Assembly: GCA_023434025.1 (NCBI GenBank)
Contig: JAEYTL010000028.1
Location: forward strand, 62,001 to 126,000
Reading direction: 5' to 3'
Source of the DNA: Bacteroidota bacterium
GTDB taxonomy: Bacteria > Bacteroidota > Bacteroidia > Flavobacteriales > Flavobacteriaceae
Length of the DNA stretch: 64,000 nt
Positions within the stretch are counted from its first letter, which is position 1. Each line of letters starts with the position of its first letter. Positions 1 through 8,509 of the stretch are shown here, one piece after another. The notes beneath the pieces were generated by a model. That model made no database searches. It was not told where the DNA came from and worked only from the letters and a program-made list of their open reading frames with translations. A program made the translations under genes and the position numbers.

Positions 1-2691
1 GTTGTTTTCAATTTCAAAAAGAGCCGAAGGTTCAACTTCTACCCAATCCGTTACGGTAACAGCATTGTCGGATTTTATTGTTAGTGAGGCTCCGTTTAAT
101 ACTTTTAGTGTTTTGGCCAATCCTTCATATTCAGTTCCGTCGATTACCGGATTATTAGGGGTGATAGGAATAATGACACAATCTGAACTGTTTGGAATTC
201 CTGCGGGTGTCCAGTTGTTTGGTTTGTCCCAGTCTAAATCGATTGAGCCATTCCATATTTTATCTTCTATGACAGCCACTTCCGTTTCATCTGTTTCAAC
301 CACTGTTGCCCCGTTGCAAAGGGTGTAGGTTACTCTAGCGGTGTAGGTTGTTGTCGTGGAAGGGCAAACTTCAATAGTGTCGGTTGTGCCTATCATGGGG
401 CCGGACGTGCCGGATCCCTCAAACCATTCTAAGCTGGTGATGGGTGTTCCGGATGGAACAAATCGCCATGCTTCGTTGGTTACTGTCCAGTTTGTGCTCA
501 GTGAATTTCTGTTTGGGGCAACTACTGCCTGCGTACCATTACTGTTTTGGATACCCACTACAGCATTTCCGCCATTCCATGTTGCACAAACGTTTTTCTC
601 TTCAATGTACACCTCGATTACGTTAGAGTCTTCATAAAGCACCATCATTCCTGTATAAAGGATAGCGTTACAGGTATTGGAATACATTGGAATATCATGC
701 CATGATGCAACTAAGGCTCTGCATCCGGTGTTAAGATATATCAATTCCCATCCAACAGTGCCTCCTTTACTGGGATCGATATCATGATAAACACCATAGA
801 TTGTATTGTTGAATAGAGCACCGACGGTACTCGGGAGGTTGTTGCTAAATTGCCATCCGGCATAACCACTGGCATTTGAAGTGTTAAAGGTTAATGTACC
901 GTTAGAACCAATTAAGCAGGAATTATAAGTATTTCCAAAAAAACAAAATGAGAAAGGCAAATAAATTTCTTCTGACCAGACATCATCAATGTTGACACTC
1001 ACAGGGTTTGCCAAACATTCAAACTGATAGGGAGGGGCATAAGGGATTGATTGGACGGTGTAATTTGTTGTCTGTCCTAATTTTAAGTAATTTGCTTCCA
1101 ATGTAGTGCAAGTAGATGAAGCATCACATGCAATAGGATCCGGATTCGCTCCGCTTAATCCCAGTCCTCCTGATGTAACAGACGGACATCCTAATGCAGA
1201 GGTTCCTACTCCTTCGCCAGCATTACATGGTGCTGTTAAACAATTAACCTGGAAACGAACGTTCCCGCCGTTACTGTTTTGAGGATCAATCATGATATAA
1301 TAAGTATTTCCTGCCTGCATGTAAAAGGTATAGCTGGTTGCGGCACCGTTCAGGCTCTGAATACAGGTCCAACCGGTGTTATTACATCCGTTTGAAGCGG
1401 ATTTATATTGGTAATTGATTGAGGTGTATGAACTCAACTGCTGAATCGCAAAAGTTCCGGATACTGTTGGTGTAAAGGTGTAAATATATTCTAAACCGGG
1501 CGTTGCGTTTCCGCAAGCCGAACTCGGATATATACCTGTTCCTGACGCAATGGATGTGTTTGTTACGGCTCCGCATCCGTTGATGTTGGTTATGGCGTTA
1601 CATGGGTCAGCCGGAGTAGTTACACAAACGGAAAATGTGCCGCGGTTGCTTGTATTACCATAGCTATACACTCTCAGGTAATAGGTTGTTCCGATTGTTA
1701 ATCCGGTAACAGTGGCAACTTCCGGTAAGCTTGAAGCCGTTAAGTCCTGGCACACAATGCTGGATAATGAGCCGCAGGAACCGTTAAATATTTGCAGGAC
1801 GGCATCATTCAGTGTATTTGGGGTTACCGTAACGGTATGTTGTGCTGATGTAGCGACAAAGCTATACCAAACATCATCATCTGCATTTCCGGTACACCCG
1901 GATTGTGATTGGGTAGCGGCTGCTGTATTACCATTTGTTGATGTTGAACAAGTTGAAGTGGGGTTTACGGTTAATGCAAATGCTGATGAACACTCATTGT
2001 TATAAGGGTCAGAAGTTAATGAAATATTATCAATTGCGGCGGGAGGCTGTGTTCCGTTACTGTTGTTGTTTACCCACTCAAAAATCAGCCGGAAGGTTTG
2101 ACCGGCGTAAGCATTTGGGATATTAACCGTTTCGGTTGTCCATGAAGCTTGGTCTTGGTAGCTGTTTAATAACACTCTTCCGTTTGGAGCAGAACCGGTT
2201 GCACCAATGGCACTTCCATATGTTGGGTTATATGAAGTAGGGGTTAGCCATACTCTCATCCAATCGGTATTGTTTTGTCCTCTTCCCATCCAGCTGAAAC
2301 TTAAAACGATGTTTGTTTGGCTGCTGCTGATGGTCACGTCTCTGTATAAATGTGTCCTTCTTGTTGCATTAATTGTATAATTGTGTGGAGGTGTTGCAAC
2401 AGCAGTATTGTTTGTGATATAGGCACAGCGTGAGCCTGAATATCCTGAAGTTGCTCCGGTACTACATACCCATTGATTCTGATTGGATGATCCTGTTGTA
2501 GCGGTCCACCCATTTGCTCCAAACGTAGTTCCGGATTCAAAACCGCCATTTGTGGCCGGATCAATATGAACTGTTTGTGCTGTTGCATATTGGTATGATA
2601 GTATATAGCATACCAATACCATCTTAGATGAAAGTTTTAGGCTTAAAACTTTGTTCTTTATTTCATTAATCAGTACAGAATAATTTTTCAT
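1..2691 (-). CDS. Large secreted multidomain surface protein, C-terminus cut off by window edge
   Basis: An open frame of 897 codons runs in phase to the window edge, so the C-terminus is missing. The N-terminus (MKNYSVLIN...) has a hydrophobic stretch ending YATAQ, a signal peptide. Approximate domains: residues 41-220 resemble a choice-of-anchor J (jelly-roll, adhesin-like) domain; 225-345 resemble a PPC-type beta domain with motif DDVWYSF; 565-750 resemble a nidogen-like module (DDVWSEEIYLPFSF); from about 808 a W-N-G/NNW module (IWNGSIDLDW, then NNWTPAGIP) begins. The latter modules commonly precede T9SS sorting domains in Flavobacteriaceae. I infer export by type IX secretion and an adhesive or matrix role; no catalytic motif is seen. 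The start codon follows a good -7 box. It is divergent from the next gene and shares an upstream motif with the locus near 48 kb. Confidence 0.85.
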   Translation of the reverse strand, partial: MKNYSVLINEIKNKVLSLKLSSKMVLVCYILSYQYATAQTVHIDPATNGGFESGTTFGANGWTATTGSSNQNQWVCSTGATSGYSGSRCAYITNNTAVATPPHNYTINATRRTHLYRDVTISSSQTNIVLSFSWMGRGQNNTDWMRVWLTPTSYNPTYGSAIGATGSAPNGRVLLNSYQDQASWTTETVNIPNAYAGQTFRLIFEWVNNNSNGTQPPAAIDNISLTSDPYNNECSSAFALTVNPTSTCSTSTNGNTAAATQSQSGCTGNADDDVWYSFVATSAQHTVTVTPNTLNDAVLQIFNGSCGSLSSIVCQDLTASSLPEVATVTGLTIGTTYYLRVYSYGNTSNRGTFSVCVTTPADPCNAITNINGCGAVTNTSIASGTGIYPSSACGNATPGLEYIYTFTPTVSGTFAIQQLSSYTSINYQYKSASNGCNNTGWTCIQSLNGAATSYTFYMQAGNTYYIMIDPQNSNGGNVRFQVNCLTAPCNAGEGVGTSALGCPSVTSGGLGLSGANPDPIACDASSTCTTLEANYLKLGQTTNYTVQSIPYAPPYQFECLANPVSVNIDDVWSEEIYLPFSFCFFGNTYNSCLIGSNGTLTFNTSNASGYAGWQFSNNLPSTVGALFNNTIYGVYHDIDPSKGGTVGWELIYLNTGCRALVASWHDIPMYSNTCNAILYTGMMVLYEDSNVIEVYIEEKNVCATWNGGNAVVGIQNSNGTQAVVAPNRNSLSTNWTVTNEAWRFVPSGTPITSLEWFEGSGTSGPMIGTTDTIEVCPSTTTTYTARVTYTLCNGATVVETDETEVAVIEDKIWNGSIDLDWDKPNNWTPAGIPNSSDCVIIPITPNNPVIDGTEYEGLAKTLKVLNGASLTIKSDNAVTVTDWVEVEPSALFEIENN

Positions 2692-2739
2692 AACTTATTA
2701 ATTTTAAATTGAGTTTTTACTTCTTAATTTTTGACTGAA

Positions 2740-2747
2740 CAAATGTA
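2740..2747 (-). promoter_or_regulatory. Promoter -7 element of the divergent minus-strand surface-protein gene
   Basis: On the minus strand the sequence reads TACATTTG, an exact match to the Bacteroidota TAnnTTTG box, 48 bp before the ATG. No clear TTG lies 17-23 bp upstream; that stretch is T-rich. Confidence 0.55.
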
Positions 2748-2769
2748 TTTACTAAATCGATAAAATGTA

Positions 2770-2787
2770 TAAAAAAATCGATGAAAT
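2770..2787 (-). promoter_or_regulatory. 18-bp motif shared with the 48-kb surface-protein locus (copy 1)
   Basis: Read on the minus strand this is ATTTCATCGATTTTTTTA. The identical 18 bases occur on the plus strand at 48020-48037. Both copies lie upstream of, and point towards, a gene for a large secreted protein. The core CATCGA plus T-tract may be an upstream promoter element or regulator site. The function is inferred. Confidence 0.45.
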
Positions 2788-2936
2788 ACAATAAATATAA
2801 AAAAATGAAAGAAAAGTATTATTCAAATGTTAAAAAAACAAGTATTTTGTCGATAGATTTAAGGTGTGATTTTAACCTTTTTAATAAATTGTTTAAAAAA
2901 AACATCCTAAAAAAAAGATATTATCAAATAAATAAT

Positions 2937-2944
2937 TAAATTTG
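2937..2944 (+). promoter_or_regulatory. Promoter -7 element for the secreted protein gene starting at 2963
   Basis: TAAATTTG matches TAnnTTTG and lies 18 bp before the chosen ATG. It overlaps an upstream in-frame TTG, which argues against that TTG being the start codon. No -33 TTG is seen at the usual distance. Confidence 0.5.
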
Positions 2945-2962
2945 GATTTTAAGCTTTTAGTT

Positions 2963-4888
2963 ATGAGAAGATTACAGGGGTTATTACTTTTTGTCGGAAT
3001 TGTTTTTATAGGCATGCCGTCTCAGGCTCAATTGTTTGTAAGTTCAGGCAGCTTTTTATATGTAAATGATCAATACGTGACCGTTACGCAAGATGTTAAT
3101 TTAGCCAACAGTGGTGCTATATATTTGCGTAATGAAAGCCAATTGCTCCAGAAAACGACAGCGGGATCCGCCAATACAGGATTGGGAGCATTATCTGCTT
3201 TTCAGGAAGGCACTTCCAATAACTTTGGTTATAATTACTGGTGTTCTCCTGTCGGAGAACCTTCAGCATCGGTCGGAAATTCTAATTTTGGAATTTCATT
3301 GTTAAAACGACCAACCGGATTAACAACTTTTGGAGGTGAAGCAATTACGACCGGATTAAACGGATCATCTACTAATACCGCTTTAAATATTTCAAGCCGG
3401 TGGATTTATACACTAACAACAACAAATCAGTATTCAAGTTGGAATTATATTGCCGCTGCAACGAGTATTGGAGCTGGTCAGGGCTTTACGATGAAAGGAG
3501 TTAGCGGCACAGATAATACAACGGTTTTAGGCGTTCAAAATAATCCGGGAAATAACCAGCGTTATGATTTCAGAGGTAAACCAAACGACGGAACTATAAA
3601 TATTCCGGTTGGAAATTCTCAAGACATGAGTACTTTGTATACGGAAAGTACATTAACCGGTAATCCCTATCCATCTGCCATTAATCTGAATTTGTTTTTG
3701 CTGGAGAACAGTGGTTATATCGTGGATTATGGAACAGGAGCAGTAACATATGTCGGTTCGCCAATAATTAATGGGAATGCTTATTTTTGGGAACACCAGA
3801 AGCCGGCTACTTCGCACACGCTGACTGATTATGTAGGTGGGTATGCAACCTATGTGCCTAATAATGTCAATGCGTTTTCACCCGGTACATATACCAGTGC
3901 TACCTGGAATACCTACAATGGAGACGGTTCGCCAAACACTACCGGAGGCTCAGCCGGAATAAATTACCGCAGAATGTTTTCTCCGGTTGGTCAGGGATTT
4001 GTGATTAAGGGAGCCGTAGCCACCGGAACGGCAGTAATGAGAAATCGTTACCGTGTTTTTATGAAAGAGGGCGTTGTGAATAATTCTCAATTTGAAAGAA
4101 ACATCGATTATGCTCAAATGAGTTCTGATTCAGAAACAAATTGGGGAGAAGTTCCAAACTTAACAGGTACAAATTATAAGCAATTTTCCAAGTTGCAGGT
4201 TCCTCAAATCAGGATTCAAACCATTTTAAATAACCAATTCACCAGAGAAGTTGTTTTAGCATTTAACCCAAATTCGAACGATGGTCTTGATGTTGCTTTT
4301 GATGCTCCTACGCAGGAGGTTAATCTGCCGACAGACGTTTATTTTCCATTAACTCAGGATAATCAGTTTGTAATTTCAACCCTGCCGTTTGATATTAATA
4401 AGAGAATACCATTAGCTTTAAAAGCGGTCAGTCAATCCACTTTCAGAGTGTATGTTGGTGATATTATTAATTTTGATGGAGCAGAAAATATTTTCCTTTT
4501 TGACAATGAAACAAATATTTACCACGATATAAAGAACAGCTTTGTTGATATTACGTTGCCGGCAGGAGGAACAACAGCCAACCGGTTTGAAGTTACTTTC
4601 TTAGATGAGACATTAAGCAATGAAACGATTAAAAGCGAACAATTCATGATTGTTCAAAACAATGAAAATGAAATGCTTTCAATCCGAAATCCAAATCTGA
4701 TTAATTTGAAATCAGCAACATTGTTTGATATTACCGGTAAACGAATTTTTACAAAAGAAAAATTAGGGGCACAGGAAATTTATTCTTTTCCAACAGCCGG
4801 ATTGAGTGATAGTATTTATATTGTAAAATTAATTACTTCAGATAACCAGGAAATCAGTAAAAAGATTTCTGTTTACAGTGTTAATTAG
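2963..4888 (+). CDS. Secreted T9SS substrate, surface/adhesin-type protein
   Basis: A 641-residue protein. Starting at the ATG gives a clean signal peptide (MRRLQGLLLFVGIVFIGMP, then SQAQ); the in-frame TTG 21 bp upstream overlaps the -7 box. The body carries the module seen in two other proteins here: NYWCSPVG, then GQGFTMKG, GNPYPSAINL, a FW..YATY region and a second GQGFVIKG. The C-terminal 80 residues (LFDITGKRIFTKEKLG... IYIVKLITSDN, ending KKISVYSVN) form a beta-sandwich sorting domain of the ChiA-like/type C T9SS kind. It is therefore predicted to cross the outer membrane by type IX secretion. No enzyme motif is visible; a structural or adhesive role is inferred. It is followed by a strong terminator, so it is probably monocistronic. 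Confidence 0.85.
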   Translation: MRRLQGLLLFVGIVFIGMPSQAQLFVSSGSFLYVNDQYVTVTQDVNLANSGAIYLRNESQLLQKTTAGSANTGLGALSAFQEGTSNNFGYNYWCSPVGEPSASVGNSNFGISLLKRPTGLTTFGGEAITTGLNGSSTNTALNISSRWIYTLTTTNQYSSWNYIAAATSIGAGQGFTMKGVSGTDNTTVLGVQNNPGNNQRYDFRGKPNDGTINIPVGNSQDMSTLYTESTLTGNPYPSAINLNLFLLENSGYIVDYGTGAVTYVGSPIINGNAYFWEHQKPATSHTLTDYVGGYATYVPNNVNAFSPGTYTSATWNTYNGDGSPNTTGGSAGINYRRMFSPVGQGFVIKGAVATGTAVMRNRYRVFMKEGVVNNSQFERNIDYAQMSSDSETNWGEVPNLTGTNYKQFSKLQVPQIRIQTILNNQFTREVVLAFNPNSNDGLDVAFDAPTQEVNLPTDVYFPLTQDNQFVISTLPFDINKRIPLALKAVSQSTFRVYVGDIINFDGAENIFLFDNETNIYHDIKNSFVDITLPAGGTTANRFEVTFLDETLSNETIKSEQFMIVQNNENEMLSIRNPNLINLKSATLFDITGKRIFTKEKLGAQEIYSFPTAGLSDSIYIVKLITSDNQEISKKISVYSVN

Positions 4889-4910
4889 AAACAAGTTATA
4901 GTTATAATTG

Positions 4911-4940
4911 AAAAGACAGTTCAAACGGACTGTCTTTTTT
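4911..4940 (+). terminator. Intrinsic terminator after the secreted protein gene
   Basis: The stem AAAAGACAGT / ACTGTCTTTT closes a short loop and runs into six Ts. Confidence 0.85.
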
Positions 4941-4958
4941 ATTTAAAAGCATTTTCAA

Positions 4959-4966
4959 TACCTTTG
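4959..4966 (+). promoter_or_regulatory. Promoter -7 element for the PLP-dependent enzyme gene
   Basis: TACCTTTG matches TAnnTTTG and ends 7 bp before the ATG, implying a very short or absent leader. No convincing -33 TTG is seen. Confidence 0.5.
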
Positions 4967-4973
4967 CAGTAGT

Positions 4974-5882
4974 ATGACTTTTGAGGTTTTTAATCAGGAA
5001 ATAAAAGGAATAGGTAATCAGGTTTCACTTTTTATCAAAAGAGAAGATATGATTCACCCGATTGTATCCGGAAATAAATACCGAAAGCTAAAGTATAATT
5101 TACAGCAAGCAAAAAGAGAAGGACATACCACATTGCTAACCTTTGGCGGGGCTTTTTCAAATCATATTGCCGCTGTTGCTTTTGCCGGAAAAGAATATGG
5201 TTTCAAAACCATCGGGGTAATCCGGGGCGAGGAGCTCTTTTCAAAAGTAGAAGATAATCCCACACTTTCGTTTGCTCAGCAAAACGGAATGCAATTCTGT
5301 TTTGAAACAAGGGATAATTACAGAAATAAAGATTCAGAAAATTACCGGTATATTTTAAAATCTTTATTTGGGCGTTTTTACGTAATTCCGGAAGGAGGTA
5401 CAAACGAGCTGGCAATTCAGGGTTGTGAGGAGATTTTAACAGCAGAAGACAATGTGTTTGATTATATTTGTTGCTCAGTTGGAACCGGAGGTACAATTTC
5501 AGGCTTGATAAATGCTTGCTCAGAACATCAAAAAGTAATTGGTTTTCCGGCATTAAATGGAGACTTTTTAGCCAAAGATATTCGGAAATTTACCAAAAAT
5601 AAAAATTGGGAATTAATTGAAGATTATACTTTTGGCGGTTATGCCAAAACAACTGATGAGTTGATTGAATTTATAAATTCATTTTATAAAAGTACTAAAG
5701 TTCCGCTCGACCCCGTTTATACAGGAAAGATGATGTATGGAGTTGTGGATATGATCAGTAAAAAATATTTCCCGGAGGGTTCAAAAATCTTAGCCGTTCA
5801 TACTGGCGGATTACAGGGAATTAATGGGATGAATATAAAATTAGAACATAAAAATTTACAAAAAATAAAGTTTGATGATTAA
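4974..5882 (+). CDS. ACC deaminase / D-cysteine desulfhydrase-type PLP enzyme
   Basis: A 302-residue cytoplasmic PLP enzyme of the tryptophan-synthase-beta fold. The motif SGNKYRKLKY contains the likely PLP lysine (K35), followed by GGAFSNHIAA, the cofactor-phosphate region GTGGTISG, and DPVYTGKMMYG near the C-terminus, which corresponds to DPVYEGK in ACC deaminases. The family includes 1-aminocyclopropane-1-carboxylate deaminase and D-cysteine desulfhydrase (releasing sulfide, ammonia and pyruvate); sequence alone does not separate them. In flavobacteria the D-cysteine or other D-amino-acid activity seems more plausible, but that is inference. The stop codon overlaps the next gene by 8 bp, so the two are probably translationally coupled. 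Confidence 0.85.
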   Translation: MTFEVFNQEIKGIGNQVSLFIKREDMIHPIVSGNKYRKLKYNLQQAKREGHTTLLTFGGAFSNHIAAVAFAGKEYGFKTIGVIRGEELFSKVEDNPTLSFAQQNGMQFCFETRDNYRNKDSENYRYILKSLFGRFYVIPEGGTNELAIQGCEEILTAEDNVFDYICCSVGTGGTISGLINACSEHQKVIGFPALNGDFLAKDIRKFTKNKNWELIEDYTFGGYAKTTDELIEFINSFYKSTKVPLDPVYTGKMMYGVVDMISKKYFPEGSKILAVHTGGLQGINGMNIKLEHKNLQKIKFDD

Positions 5883-6744
5883 AAAAATGCTATTCTTTTT
5901 CGGTTTAATGCTGCTGATGTCTTCATGTTCAACTTCAAAGCCGGTTGTGCGAACCACAAAAAAAAGTACTCCTGTAACACGAACAGCTAAGAAGCCTGTT
6001 GCAAAGACACCTGCAAGAAACCATTCAACCCAAAAGTCATCACAAACGAGTACTGCTAAGCCTGAAACGGAAGTTTTGGAAGCGACCTCCAATGTAAGAG
6101 TTACAACCGAATTAGTTCTTAAATACATCGACGATTTTAAAGATATAGCCAAAGACAATATGCGTCAGCACGGAATTCCCGCCAGCATAACCTTAGCCCA
6201 AGGTATTTTAGAGTCTGGTGTCGGGCAGGGTTCTTTAAGCAAAAGGGCAAATAATCACTTTGGGATAAAATGCCACAAAGAATGGACCGGACCGAGTGTA
6301 CGTCACGATGATGATGCCGCTCAGGAATGTTTTAGAAAATATGATGATCCGGCAGATTCATACCGTGATCATTCTTTATTTTTAACAACCAGAAGCCGTT
6401 ATGCATCACTTTTTGAATTGCCTAAAGATGATTACAAAGCATGGGCAAAAGGACTCAAAGCGGCAGGTTATGCAACCGATTCAAAGTATCCGGATAAACT
6501 GATCAGTCTGATTGAACGGTATCAATTAAACCAATATGACACAGAAATAGTAGGAAAATCATCAACGCCAACCAAGCAAATAGTTTCTTCCGGGAAACAA
6601 TCTGAAAGAGAGTATGTGGTGACCAAAGGAGATACACTATATTCACTTTCAAAAAAGTTCAATGTTTCAATAGATGAAATAAAACGCAACAATAACATGA
6701 AATCAGATACGCTGTCTGTAGGTCAGGTTATTTATCTAAAATAA
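5875..6744 (+). CDS. Lipoprotein N-acetylglucosaminidase (GH73) with C-terminal LysM
   Basis: A 289-residue peptidoglycan hydrolase. The N-terminus has a lipoprotein signal with lipobox LMSSC (Cys18), then a Lys/Thr-rich linker. Residues about 75-220 form a GH73/FlgJ-type domain: ITLAQGILESGVGQ carries the likely catalytic Glu, followed by NNHFGIKCH and YRDHSLFL. The last 45 residues (YVVTKGDTLYSLSKKF... VGQVIYLK) are a LysM peptidoglycan-binding domain. The ATG was preferred over the TTG one codon upstream. It overlaps the previous gene and is 16 bp from hemL. Predicted role: cleavage of glycan strands during growth or cell separation, anchored in a membrane facing the periplasm. Confidence 0.88.
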   Translation: MIKKMLFFFGLMLLMSSCSTSKPVVRTTKKSTPVTRTAKKPVAKTPARNHSTQKSSQTSTAKPETEVLEATSNVRVTTELVLKYIDDFKDIAKDNMRQHGIPASITLAQGILESGVGQGSLSKRANNHFGIKCHKEWTGPSVRHDDDAAQECFRKYDDPADSYRDHSLFLTTRSRYASLFELPKDDYKAWAKGLKAAGYATDSKYPDKLISLIERYQLNQYDTEIVGKSSTPTKQIVSSGKQSEREYVVTKGDTLYSLSKKFNVSIDEIKRNNNMKSDTLSVGQVIYLK

Positions 6745-6760
6745 TTCAAAAGATTTACCA

Positions 6761-8047
6761 ATGCAATACCAAAGAAGCAGCAAGTTATTTGCTGATGCTG
6801 AAAAAGTAATTCCGGGAGGAGTAAATTCTCCTGTAAGGGCATTCAAAGGAGTAGGAGGAACGCCTGTTTTTGTAAAAAGTGCTCAAGGAGCCTACTTGTT
6901 TGATGAAGACGGAAACAAACTCATTGATTATATTAACTCTTGGGGGCCAATGATTTTGGGTCACGCCCATGAACCTGTGATTAATGCCATAACAGAAAGA
7001 GCAAAATTGGGTACTTCTTTTGGAATGCCAACCGAATTGGAAACACAAATAGCGGAGTTGGCCGTTTCTATGGTGCCAAACATTGATAAAATTCGTTTTG
7101 TAAATTCGGGTACAGAAGCTTGTATGAGTGCCGTTCGTCTTGCTCGCGGATATACAAAAAGAGATAAAATTATCAAATTTGCCGGATGTTATCACGGTCA
7201 TTCCGATTCTTTTCTGATTCAGGCCGGAAGCGGAGCCAGTACATTTGGAGTGCCGAATAGTCCCGGTGTAACGCAGGGAACAGCAAAAGATACTTTGTTG
7301 GCGAAATACAATAATTTGGAAAATGTACGGGAACTGTTTGATGGTAATAAAGAAGAGATTGCAGCAATCATTGTTGAGCCGGTAGCTGGTAATATGGGCT
7401 GTGTTCCTCCTCGGGATGGATTTTTAGAAGGTTTAAGAAGTTTATGTGATGAAAATGGTGCCTTGCTTATTTTTGATGAAGTAATGACAGGATTCAGGCT
7501 GGCAAAAGGCGGAGCTCAGGAATTGTTCGGGGTTCAAGCTGATATTGTTTGTTTCGGTAAAGTAATTGGCGGTGGTTTGCCGGTTGGTGCATTTGCTGCG
7601 GGAAATGAAATCATGAACTTTTTGGCTCCTTTAGGACCGGTTTATCAGGCAGGAACCTTGTCAGGGAATCCGCTGGCAATGGCTGCGGGTTTAGCGATGT
7701 TGTCTGAGCTTAATGCTGATGCTGACATTTTTAGGCGATTGGATGAAAAAACGGCTTATCTGGAGAAGGGTATTCGTGAGGTTCTGACTAAAAATGAAAT
7801 TGTTTTTACAATAAATAGAGTCGGTTCTATGATTTCGGTCCATTTTAATGAAATTCCGGTAATTGATTTTGAAACAGCTAAAGGCGGAGATAACGAAACA
7901 TTTAAAAAGTTTTTTCACTGTTTGTTGAACGAGGGGATTTATATTGCTCCCTCGGCTTATGAAACATGGTTTATTACCGATGCCTTGACTTATCCTGATT
8001 TAGATTATACGATTGAGGCGATTGAGAAGGTTGCTGAGCAGTTATAA
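6761..8047 (+). CDS. hemL: Glutamate-1-semialdehyde 2,1-aminomutase
   Basis: A 428-residue class III aminotransferase that converts glutamate-1-semialdehyde to 5-aminolevulinate in the C5 tetrapyrrole pathway. Motifs: PGGVNSPVRAFKGVGG near the N-terminus, NSGTEACMSAVRLARG, CYHGHSD, IFDEVMTGFR, and CFGKVIGGGLPVGAF with PLP lysine K267, then AGTLSGNPLAMAAG. Length and motifs are full for the family. It sits 16 bp after the LysM lipoprotein gene and ends at a strong bidirectional terminator, so it closes a three-gene unit. Confidence 0.97.
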   Translation: MQYQRSSKLFADAEKVIPGGVNSPVRAFKGVGGTPVFVKSAQGAYLFDEDGNKLIDYINSWGPMILGHAHEPVINAITERAKLGTSFGMPTELETQIAELAVSMVPNIDKIRFVNSGTEACMSAVRLARGYTKRDKIIKFAGCYHGHSDSFLIQAGSGASTFGVPNSPGVTQGTAKDTLLAKYNNLENVRELFDGNKEEIAAIIVEPVAGNMGCVPPRDGFLEGLRSLCDENGALLIFDEVMTGFRLAKGGAQELFGVQADIVCFGKVIGGGLPVGAFAAGNEIMNFLAPLGPVYQAGTLSGNPLAMAAGLAMLSELNADADIFRRLDEKTAYLEKGIREVLTKNEIVFTINRVGSMISVHFNEIPVIDFETAKGGDNETFKKFFHCLLNEGIYIAPSAYETWFITDALTYPDLDYTIEAIEKVAEQL

Positions 8048-8050
8048 AAA

Positions 8051-8077
8051 AATCCCGGTTTTACCGGGATTTTTTTA
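8051..8077. terminator. Bidirectional terminator between hemL and the convergent secreted-protein gene
   Basis: The stem AATCCCGGT / ACCGGGATT has a 3-nt loop, with As on the left and seven Ts on the right. It serves both converging transcripts and overlaps the stop codon of the minus-strand gene. Confidence 0.88.
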
Positions 8078-8437
8078 TTTTTCATGATAAGTTGTTAATT
8101 TTTTGTATAACTCAGGTTTATTCTTTAAAGCTGCCAACTGATCTTTGTTGAGAGCTCCCAATATTTTGACTCCAACCTGTTCATGGATTTTTATCTTTTC
8201 TTTTAAGTCTTCTGTTTTAGAAATGGCATCTTCTCTCATAAACAAAATTTTGACTATTTCATCCTTAAAATCGGTGTCTAATTTAACTACACTGGAAAGT
8301 TCTTCAACTTCATTATAAACAACTTCTTTTACATTGTGCTCTTTTTTAGTGTCATCATTTATTGACAGAGACTTTTGAGCATTTGCTGAAAAAGAAAAGG
8401 TAAAAGTTAATAATAATATAGAAATAATTTTTTTCAT
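8075..8437 (-). CDS. Small secreted protein of unknown function
   Basis: A 120-residue protein with signal peptide MKKIISILLLTFTFSFSANA (then Q). The mature part is charged and mostly helical, ending ILGALNKDQLAALKNKPELY. This resembles the LT-x-x-Q style segment of small periplasmic helical proteins (Spy/CpxP-like) but is too weak to assign. It has its own candidate promoter and lies 72 bp downstream of another small helical secreted protein on the same strand, so the two may be functionally related. Exported or periplasmic location is well supported; function is unknown. Confidence 0.75.
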   Translation of the reverse strand: MKKIISILLLTFTFSFSANAQKSLSINDDTKKEHNVKEVVYNEVEELSSVVKLDTDFKDEIVKILFMREDAISKTEDLKEKIKIHEQVGVKILGALNKDQLAALKNKPELYKKLTTYHEK

Positions 8438-8463
8438 GATAAAGTTAATTATTAGTTAATGAG

Positions 8464-8493
8464 CGAATATAGACTAAAAAGGCTAATTAACAA
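8464..8493 (-). promoter_or_regulatory. Candidate promoter of the small secreted protein gene
   Basis: On the minus strand: TTG, 19 bp, then TATATTCG (one mismatch to TAnnTTTG). It lies 26 bp before the start codon. Confidence 0.4.
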
Positions 8494-8509
8494 AATATTA
8501 TCCTGAAAA

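Noticed and set aside
356..637. Plus-strand open frames opposite the large minus-strand gene
   Set aside because: They are shadows of the repetitive 897-codon frame on the other strand; the same holds for frames at 2-328, 1712-2126 and 2334-2588.
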